From the NCBI GenBank assembly GCA_018814635.1, contig JAHIYV010000109.1:1-11271 (forward strand): a stretch of DNA of 11,271 bases, given 5' to 3'. Below the pieces are notes generated by a model that saw only the letters and a list, made by a program, of their open reading frames with translations, did not search any database and was not told the DNA's origin. Numbering within the stretch: the first letter of the stretch is position 1; every line of letters starts with the position of its first letter. Source of the stretch: Patescibacteria group bacterium. Lineage in GTDB: Bacteria > Patescibacteriota > Minisyncoccia > Phycocordibacterales > JAGLOS01. Below, in pieces: positions 6,285 through 11,271 of the stretch. A program made the translations under genes and the position numbers.

Positions 6285-6312
6285 ATACTAACAAACATAA
6301 ATAAAAAGTCAA
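6285..6312 (-). promoter_or_regulatory. Sigma70-type promoter for the S14-secY cluster
   Basis: On the minus strand TTGACT (6312-6307) and TAGTAT (6290-6285) are 16 bases apart. The pair lies about 225 bases upstream of S14 and just downstream of a terminator-like hairpin, so S14 through secY would form one transcription unit of seven genes. Predicted start near 6278. Confidence 0.55.
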
Positions 6313-6372
6313 CGATTTTGGACAGGAGATTTCGGCAGGAGTACGATCAGATTCAGACGGACGCATAAATAA

Positions 6373-6418
6373 AATAAGGCGGTCCATATGTATATTGTAA
6401 TACATACGCCGCCTTATT
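6373..6418 (-). terminator. Terminator-like hairpin upstream of the ribosomal promoter
   Basis: AATAAGGCGG (6373-6382) pairs perfectly with CCGCCTTATT (6409-6418), and ATGTAT/ATACAT can extend the stem inward. On the minus strand the stem is followed by TTTATTTAT, which suits an intrinsic terminator for whatever is transcribed from the right. It is followed on the right by the 10-bp palindrome GAGTTAACTC (6419-6428). It marks the left edge of the region resembling the host. Confidence 0.5.
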
Positions 6419-6440
6419 GAGTTAACTCTGTTTAATTATG

Positions 6441-6474
6441 AGATAGACGCGGGAGGTTTATCCCGCATCTATCT
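6441..6474. repeat. Hairpin abutting the purH stop codon
   Basis: AGATAGACGCGGGA (6441-6454) pairs with TCCCGCATCTATCT (6461-6474) at 13 of 14 positions, with loop GGTTTA. The stem ends one base before the purH stop (6475-6477). No T-run follows on the minus strand, so it is more likely an mRNA-end stabiliser or repeat than a simple terminator. Confidence 0.6.
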
Positions 6475-7309
6475 TTAATGCCTAAAGTGCCTAACTCCTG
6501 TAAAGACAAGAGCTAAGTTATGCTCATCGGCCGCTTTTATTACCTCTTCGTCTCTTAAGGAAAGCTCCTTTCCCTGCAGAAGTCTTGCTCCTCCAACAGA
6601 AGGCTCTTCTATCCGGGCCTCCCGATAAAAGCAGGCTTTCTGATGTGGATTTTCTCCATATCTTAACTCGCCGACCTTTTCATAAGTAAGGTTTAAGAAG
6701 TTGGGAAAGGCCCGCCTCTCTTCTAAGCGTAAATAGATACTGGTGAATAAGGGCATCGTAGGCGGCCGTATGCTCAAAGGCCTCAATGGCTAAAGAAAGT
6801 CTCAGAGGACTGGGGATAGCTCCTTCATTTTCAGCAAGAGAATCTATTAGCTCCTGGTAGCGATCCGGATTGACCACAGAGGCCACATACTCAAAATTCT
6901 TGGCTGCAGCCCGAATCATAGTTGGCCCGCCAATGTCGATATTCTCTATAATCTCCTCCAAGGAGTTGGTCTTGGCAATGGTCTCTTTAAAGGGATAAAG
7001 ATTAACCACCACCAGATCAATCTCTTCTATTCCTTGAGAAGCCAATTCCTCAAGATGATCCTTTGTCCTCTTAGCCAAGATCCCGCCGTGGATCTTAGGA
7101 TGAAGAGTCTTTACCCTTCCCCCTAAAATTTGAGGAAATCCTGTAAGGTCTGCTGCCTCTGTAACCTTAATTCCTGCTTCCTTAATGGCTTTTGATGTGC
7201 CGCCTGTTGAGATGATCTCAACTCCAAAGCCATCTAACGCCTTAGCCAGATCGACCACCCCCCTTTTGTTATAGACACTAATTAAAGCTCGTTTGACTTT
7301 TACCTTCAT
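6475..7309 (-). pseudogene. purH: purH remnant (AICAR transformylase / IMP cyclohydrolase) with frameshift and internal deletion
   Basis: PurH catalyses the last two steps of IMP synthesis. The N-terminal cyclohydrolase half is clear: [26 protein letters not shown] (residues 34-38), [13 protein letters not shown] (64-76) and [16 protein letters not shown]. After [14 protein letters not shown] the frame breaks near 6731-6734; one extra base there shifts reading, and the next frame resumes with [14 protein letters not shown] and then [14 protein letters not shown]. After LLQGKELS (codon at 6559-6561) the sequence jumps directly to [26 protein letters not shown], the normal extreme C-terminus of PurH. 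Nearly all of the transformylase domain, roughly 240-270 residues by comparison with usual PurH length (about 510-530), is missing in frame. The start is the ATG at 7309, 8 bases after a strong GGAGG. Base composition is richer in GC than the neighbours. It cannot make a working enzyme, unless the lesions are assembly errors. Confidence 0.92.
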
Positions 7310-7315
7310 GTCAAA

Positions 7316-7324
7316 CACCTCCTT
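7316..7324 (-). promoter_or_regulatory. Strong Shine-Dalgarno sequence of purH
   Basis: AAGGAGGTG on the minus strand, with GGAGG 8 bases before the ATG at 7309. It selects this ATG over the upstream GTG at 7318. No other gene in the window has a comparable site, which supports a different origin for purH. Confidence 0.8.
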
Positions 7325-7391
7325 AATTTAAAATATAGAAAGAAAGTAAAAACTCCCTCTCTATTACTCTGCCATCCTAAAACTAATAGTT

Positions 7392-7439
7392 TTGGTGACA
7401 GATAACTATCTTCCCAAAAAGACAATTATCTGCCACCAA
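7392..7439. repeat. Mobile-looking 48-bp hairpin upstream of purH
   Basis: Arms of 21 bp (7392-7412 and 7419-7439) match at 18 of 21 positions, starting TTGGTGRCAGATAA, with loop CCCAAA. The mismatches are mostly transitions that still allow G-U pairs in RNA. The left arm overlaps a second perfect palindrome, AAAACTA-A-TAGTTTT (7379-7393). It has the form of a dispersed intergenic repeat; its copy number in a genome cannot be judged here. Confidence 0.6.
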
Positions 7440-7463
7440 CAATGCATTTTCTTTTTTAAGATT

Positions 7464-7475
7464 TTTTAAAGAGCA
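7464..7475 (-). promoter_or_regulatory. boxA-like antitermination site with a possible upstream -35
   Basis: TGCTCTTTAAAA on the minus strand differs at one base from the rRNA boxA consensus TGCTCTTTAACA. A perfect TTGACA (7524-7519) lies about 45 bases upstream, but the nearest TATAAA is 21 bases from it, which is too far for a standard promoter. Such an arrangement is typical of rRNA leaders and unexpected in front of purH. Chance in AT-rich DNA is not excluded. Confidence 0.3.
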
Positions 7476-7539
7476 AACATTTATATACTATTTTATAACC
7501 TAATGCTTTTATATTAATTGTCAATACACTTCATCATTT

Positions 7540-7583
7540 TACCACTTGGGTATCTACCACTTAGGTGTCCGACACCCAAGTGG
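7540..7583. repeat. Three-arm repeat with hairpin after the SNF2 gene
   Basis: TACCACTTGGGTATC (7540-7554) is followed directly by TACCACTTAGGTGTC (7555-7569) and then the inverted copy GACACCCAAGTGG (7571-7583). The second and third form a 13-bp stem with one mismatch and almost no loop. It lies 8 bases past the helicase stop (7592-7594) and may stabilise or end that mRNA, though only the plus strand has a T-rich tail (TTGTTTTGTT). Confidence 0.6.
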
Positions 7584-7591
7584 TTGTTTTG

Positions 7592-10500
7592 TTAATCAAA
7601 CAATTTTTTGATGTCATCCCATGTGAGTTTTTTGAATAAGTTTGCGCTTTCACCAACAAGACTGTCAAATAAAAATTGTTTCTTTTCTTGTAATTTTACA
7701 ATTTGATCTTCAATGGTTCCTTTGGTAATTAAACGATAAACATTTACGGAATTTTTTTGACCAATCCGATGAGTACGGTCAATTGCTTGTCGTTCAACAC
7801 TTGGGTTCCACCATGGATCAAAAATAATAACATTATCAGCCGAGGTTAAATTAATTCCGACCCCACCAGCTTTTAAACTAATCAGAAAAATTTGTTTAGT
7901 TTTACTTTGATTAAATTCACGGACCAAATCTTGTCTATTTTTAGTTTGTCCTGAAAGATATGAATAATTAATTTTATTTTTATCAAGTTCTTTCGCTAAA
8001 ATATCAAGCATTGATGTGAATTGACTAAAAACAAGGACTTTTCTATTTTCCGCCATTATTTCACGGACCAGATCCATAAATAAATTTAATTTTGCTGATT
8101 TGTATTTTTCATAATTTTCCTTTTTCAAAAGAAGCGCGGGATGATTACATACCTGCCTTAATTTGGTTAATCCCGCTAAAATATGTATTTGAGACTTAGC
8201 AAAACCCTGTTTATCCACGACATCAAATATCTCACGTTTAACATTTGTAAGTACTTCTTGATAAAGAAGACTTTGCGCGCTGGAAAGTTCACAATGACTA
8301 ACCTGCTCAATCTTAGGTGGTAATTCTTTTAAAATTTTATCTTTAGTTCTACGCAACATAAAACATTCTATTTTTTTATTCAAATGTTGTAATGCTGTAT
8401 TACTACTTTTTTTCATTATTGGATTTTGAAATTTATTTACAAAAAGCTTATACGAACCTAAAAACCCTGGCATTAAAAATTCAAAGATTGACCAAAGTTC
8501 AGCAACATTATTTTCAAGCGGAGTTCCTGTTAACGCCAAACGATAATTGGCGTTGATTTTTTTTACAGTTTGAGCATTTTTTGTTTTGTGGTTTTTTATA
8601 AATTGAGCTTCATCTAATATTGCGTAATTAAATTTGATTTTTTGTTTTTCATAATCAGAAAAATCTTTTTGTAAAATAGGATAAGAAGTAAGAACAAGGT
8701 CGTATTTTTTTATTTTTTCAATTTCTTCTTTTCGTGTGGCAGGTAAACCATCAATGATTATTGATTTTAACTTGGGTGTAAATTTCAAAACCTCATCTTG
8801 CCAATTATAAAGTACTGTTTTTGGAGCAATGACAATTGATGGACAATTTTTAACTTTGGTCATCTCTATTAAGGCAAGCGCTTGCGCAGTTTTACCAAGC
8901 CCCATATCGTCCGCTAAAATTCCAGCAAAATGATATTTGCGTAGAAAATAAAACCAATTCACTCCTTCTTTTTGATAATTTCTTAAAATTTTATCAAACG
9001 CAATAGGTAATTTAATTTTTTTTACGCTCCGACCCTTCTTTGCTTCTTCAATAAATTTAGTAAATCCGCTAGCAATTTGGGCGTCATAATGCTTGGAACT
9101 TGTGAAAATGTTATGAAGCTCGGGAGCATGATAAATACGGCCTTCAAATTTACCGTTTTCCCTTTCATAAAAACCTTCCAGCATCATTATAAATCGCTCA
9201 AGTTCCTCTTGGTTTGTAACACGCAAAAGTCGTCCGTCTTTCATTTTTATAAATCCATTTTTGTTGACAATATAATTTTTCAAATCTTGAATTCCCACTT
9301 TGTCTTTACCACAATAACAATCAGCATCAAAAGCAAGCCAGTCATTATCAGCATTCAAATCAACCTTAAAATTCACTTTAAAATCTTCTGTTGAAAAATC
9401 AAATTTGTCGTGCAAAAATTCTATTTTATAACCGAGTTTTTTTATTGATGGCCAGTGGTTATTAAAAAAATCCATAATTTGTTTATTCCTTTTTTTTCTA
9501 CAAAATGCTTTTTTTGCAAAACCATATTGTTCAAAATTGATATAAAATTTCTTAAAAAGCTCTGTTTCCATTTTTTCATCAATACGCGAGTAGGATATAT
9601 TTTGCCCTTCAACACCAATTAAATATTTTTCACCAAAACTACGGTCGTCGTTCTTCCTTTGAAACTTTTCTGTATTATTAAGCCATGAGAATGAATAACT
9701 AACAGATTTTGTGACTGGAATTTTAGTAAAACCATAATCAACAGATGGTAATATTTCTAATGAAGAATTTTGCGCATCATAATCAACAACAATCACTGTG
9801 TTGGGATTTTTGAATTTTTTAATATTAATCTCCTCATTTATATCTTTTGGCAATTTTAAGGCAACCAAATGTTTACACTCCTTGATTAATTTATCAAGTT
9901 TAATAATCTCATTTTCTTCTAAAGTTGTCTCTAAAACATCAGTTGGATGATAATAATGACGATAATCATCAGCCTTTGTCGCGCGCAAAATCACTTTAAT
10001 TATATACGCTGGTAATTTATATGAATTAACAATATTATTTTCAACAATAACCAAAAACTTTTTACCAGGATAAAAAGAAAACTTTTTTTTATTTTTGTAT
10101 TGCCGATCAAGCTTAAAAGTAAAACCTGTATTAGCTGGACCATCGCAATACTCATAATTTTGCTTGATTATTTCAGCCTTAATTTTTAGTGGCTTGTCAT
10201 TAAAAATTAGTTTGTTATTTTTACTTTTTTGTTGCACATAAACCTCTATTTCTGATTCTTTCAAAAGTTCAAAAAGTAAACCATAATCAACATCGTCTCG
10301 CCATAAATCTGTACCCTTTAAAAATTCAAATAGTCGCTGTTGTTTGAGAGACAACTTAATTTCTTCATCTTCTAATATATCCTGGGCATTTTCTGTTGGA
10401 AGATATCTAGAATAACTATAACGAGATCGTTCCTTGTTTACAATAAGAACATTGAGGTCTGAATCATCATCAATTTTTATAATAATATAATACTTATCAC

Positions 10501-10960
10501 TGGCTTGTTGTTTAATTTTCTTTTTCTGTTGTTCTTTTTGTTGTTTCTGCGCGCTATTTTTGATTTTTTTGTTTTGTTTTTTGTTAACCCAATTTAGTAA
10601 ATTATCTAATAACTTACCACTTAATTTATCTTGTTTTTTTTCCAAAAATTCAATAAATTGATCAATAAATTCAAGAGCTAACGCTGTAGAATGTTTACAC
10701 CAATCATAATATGGACAATCACAATCCATATCATCAAATTGGAGTGTCTCAAAATCAAAAACAACAGAAGATTCATAGTCGTCCGTACCCAGAACATTTC
10801 CCTTGATTTTAATCTTATCTGGTAAATTGTTAACCTCAAAAGCAGTGATGGTTTGAACACGCCCAGAATTATAATAACCCAGCCCGCGCCCATAAATCAC
10901 AGGACCAACCACCTCTTTTAAGTTTCGTCTTAAAAGATTTTTATAGTCAAACTTTACCAT
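7592..10960 (-). CDS. SNF2-family DNA-dependent ATPase with N-terminal SWIM zinc finger
   Basis: The 1122-residue product is a Swi2/Snf2-type ATPase of the bacterial SWIM-containing class. The SWIM finger is CDCPYYDWCKH (Cys80, Cys82, Cys88, His90). A Lys/Gln-rich linker (about 125-152) and a large region without recognisable motifs (about 155-640) follow. The ATPase core shows motif I DDMGLGKT (684-691), motif II DEAQ (783-786), motif III TGTPLEN (811-817), motif IV LVFSQFT (976-982), motif V LKAGGVGINLTSAD (1029-1042) and motif VI ERQAIDRTHRIGQ (1056-1068). Such proteins translocate on double-stranded DNA and remodel DNA-protein complexes; bacterial relatives such as RapA act on RNA polymerase, but RapA lacks SWIM. 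All motifs are intact, so the enzyme should be active. The target is not known. It starts 50 bases after the tRNA-Arg gene, without a Shine-Dalgarno sequence, and ends before the three-arm repeat. Confidence 0.95.
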   Translation of the reverse strand: MVKFDYKNLLRRNLKEVVGPVIYGRGLGYYNSGRVQTITAFEVNNLPDKIKIKGNVLGTDDYESSVVFDFETLQFDDMDCDCPYYDWCKHSTALALEFIDQFIEFLEKKQDKLSGKLLDNLLNWVNKKQNKKIKNSAQKQQKEQQKKKIKQQASDKYYIIIKIDDDSDLNVLIVNKERSRYSYSRYLPTENAQDILEDEEIKLSLKQQRLFEFLKGTDLWRDDVDYGLLFELLKESEIEVYVQQKSKNNKLIFNDKPLKIKAEIIKQNYEYCDGPANTGFTFKLDRQYKNKKKFSFYPGKKFLVIVENNIVNSYKLPAYIIKVILRATKADDYRHYYHPTDVLETTLEENEIIKLDKLIKECKHLVALKLPKDINEEINIKKFKNPNTVIVVDYDAQNSSLEILPSVDYGFTKIPVTKSVSYSFSWLNNTEKFQRKNDDRSFGEKYLIGVEGQNISYSRIDEKMETELFKKFYINFEQYGFAKKAFCRKKRNKQIMDFFNNHWPSIKKLGYKIEFLHDKFDFSTEDFKVNFKVDLNADNDWLAFDADCYCGKDKVGIQDLKNYIVNKNGFIKMKDGRLLRVTNQEELERFIMMLEGFYERENGKFEGRIYHAPELHNIFTSSKHYDAQIASGFTKFIEEAKKGRSVKKIKLPIAFDKILRNYQKEGVNWFYFLRKYHFAGILADDMGLGKTAQALALIEMTKVKNCPSIVIAPKTVLYNWQDEVLKFTPKLKSIIIDGLPATRKEEIEKIKKYDLVLTSYPILQKDFSDYEKQKIKFNYAILDEAQFIKNHKTKNAQTVKKINANYRLALTGTPLENNVAELWSIFEFLMPGFLGSYKLFVNKFQNPIMKKSSNTALQHLNKKIECFMLRRTKDKILKELPPKIEQVSHCELSSAQSLLYQEVLTNVKREIFDVVDKQGFAKSQIHILAGLTKLRQVCNHPALLLKKENYEKYKSAKLNLFMDLVREIMAENRKVLVFSQFTSMLDILAKELDKNKINYSYLSGQTKNRQDLVREFNQSKTKQIFLISLKAGGVGINLTSADNVIIFDPWWNPSVERQAIDRTHRIGQKNSVNVYRLITKGTIEDQIVKLQEKKQFLFDSLVGESANLFKKLTWDDIKKLFD

Positions 10961-11010
10961 TTTGTAATATTAATTTATGCCCGCATTGCCAGTAATGTAA
11001 ATAAAAATTT

Positions 11011-11085
11011 TGGTGCCTCTGGCAGGAATCGAACCCACATCTAATCCTTAGGACGGACCTGTTCTATCCATTGAACTACAGAGGC
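11011..11085 (-). tRNA. tRNA-Arg (anticodon CCT)
   Basis: On the minus strand the sequence folds into a cloverleaf: acceptor GCCTCTG/CAGAGGC, D-arm GTTC/GAAC, anticodon stem GGTCC/GGATT with loop GTCCTAA, T-arm GTGGG/CCTGC with loop TTCGATT, discriminator A, and an encoded CCA (11011-11013). The anticodon CCT (11052-11050) reads the arginine codon AGG. The variable region is short (AGATG). Several G-U pairs are present but no mismatches that would rule out function. Confidence 0.95.
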
Positions 11086-11188
11086 AATTATACAAAACCC
11101 TAAGTTTTATATACAACTCATACATTACTATATAACCATAATCCGAACAATTGACGTGACTTCTGGTTCTTTCTTCGTTATAAAAAAC

Positions 11189-11271
11189 CTACCGCCCTAA
11201 ATCTCTGAACAATGGCATTCCTGTTGATGGATTTGTTGGAACATAAATTGTGCCTTGTCTGTCTTTTAAAT
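11189..11271 (-). CDS. 3' end of an unidentified protein gene
   Basis: The frame is open from the window edge to a TAG at 11189-11191 and encodes 26 residues with a protein-like pattern, including DRQGTIYVPTNPSTGMPLF and ending RDLGR. The proline, glycine and threonine content resembles the C-terminal tail of a secreted or surface protein, but the piece is too short to assign. It lies on the same strand as the tRNA and helicase, 103 bases upstream of the tRNA. No terminator is visible in that gap. Confidence 0.45.
   Translation of the reverse strand, partial: LKDRQGTIYVPTNPSTGMPLFRDLGR

Noticed and set aside
6178..6405. Open frame of 75 codons on the minus strand upstream of S14
   Set aside because: It spans the terminator-like hairpin, the promoter and the leader; the translation is rich in Phe, Leu and Cys as expected from T-rich non-coding DNA, with no start signal.
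11090..11098. TATAAT-like sequence just before the tRNA
   Set aside because: It would place the transcription start inside the tRNA, so it cannot serve as its promoter.

Overview
The window is mostly from an AT-rich bacterium that looks like a member of the Candidate Phyla Radiation (Patescibacteria). The main evidence is a compact spc-type ribosomal cluster, S14-S8-L6-L18-S5-L15-SecY, in which L30 is missing from its usual place between S5 and L15. Absence of L30 is a known CPR trait. Supporting evidence is the near-absence of Shine-Dalgarno sequences before these genes, small genes of CPR style (a PsbP-like membrane-anchored protein and a small transglutaminase-fold protein), and a fragment of an HUH (Y1/RAYT-type) transposase. 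I cannot fix the class. All genes lie on the minus strand, so the text below follows transcription from right to left.

Right end (7592-11271): the 3' end of an unidentified gene, then tRNA-Arg(CCT), then a 1122-residue SNF2-family helicase with an N-terminal SWIM zinc finger. The sequence after the helicase stop holds three copies of a 15-bp arm, two of which form a hairpin.

Middle (about 6420-7540): a block unlike its surroundings. One sampled 60-base line is 45% GC, against 30% for a line in the helicase gene. It holds a broken purH gene with a strong ribosome binding site, a frameshift, and an internal deletion that joins the cyclohydrolase half directly to the last 26 residues of the protein. 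Upstream of it are a 48-bp hairpin and a boxA-like site; abutting its stop is another hairpin. This is either a decayed acquired segment or an assembly junction. In either case the ribosomal genes that should precede S14 (L5, L24, L14 and so on) are not here.

Ribosomal cluster (1908-6312): a terminator-like hairpin, a sigma70-type promoter and a leader of about 215 nt with several hairpins precede S14. The genes follow tightly (7-nt overlap, 4-nt gap, and so on). They encode ribosomal subunit proteins and the SecY translocon channel. S5 carries a 140-residue charged, repeat-rich N-terminal extension that doubles its size.

Left end (1-1790): a PsbP-like membrane-anchored protein, a transglutaminase-fold protein with an intact Cys-His-Asp triad, a REP-like hairpin and a strong promoter. 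Next is a 115-bp MITE-like perfect-core palindrome with 25-bp terminal inverted repeats and a TTA target duplication. It sits directly upstream of a 5'-truncated RAYT transposase that itself contains a perfect 15-bp-arm palindrome in its coding sequence.
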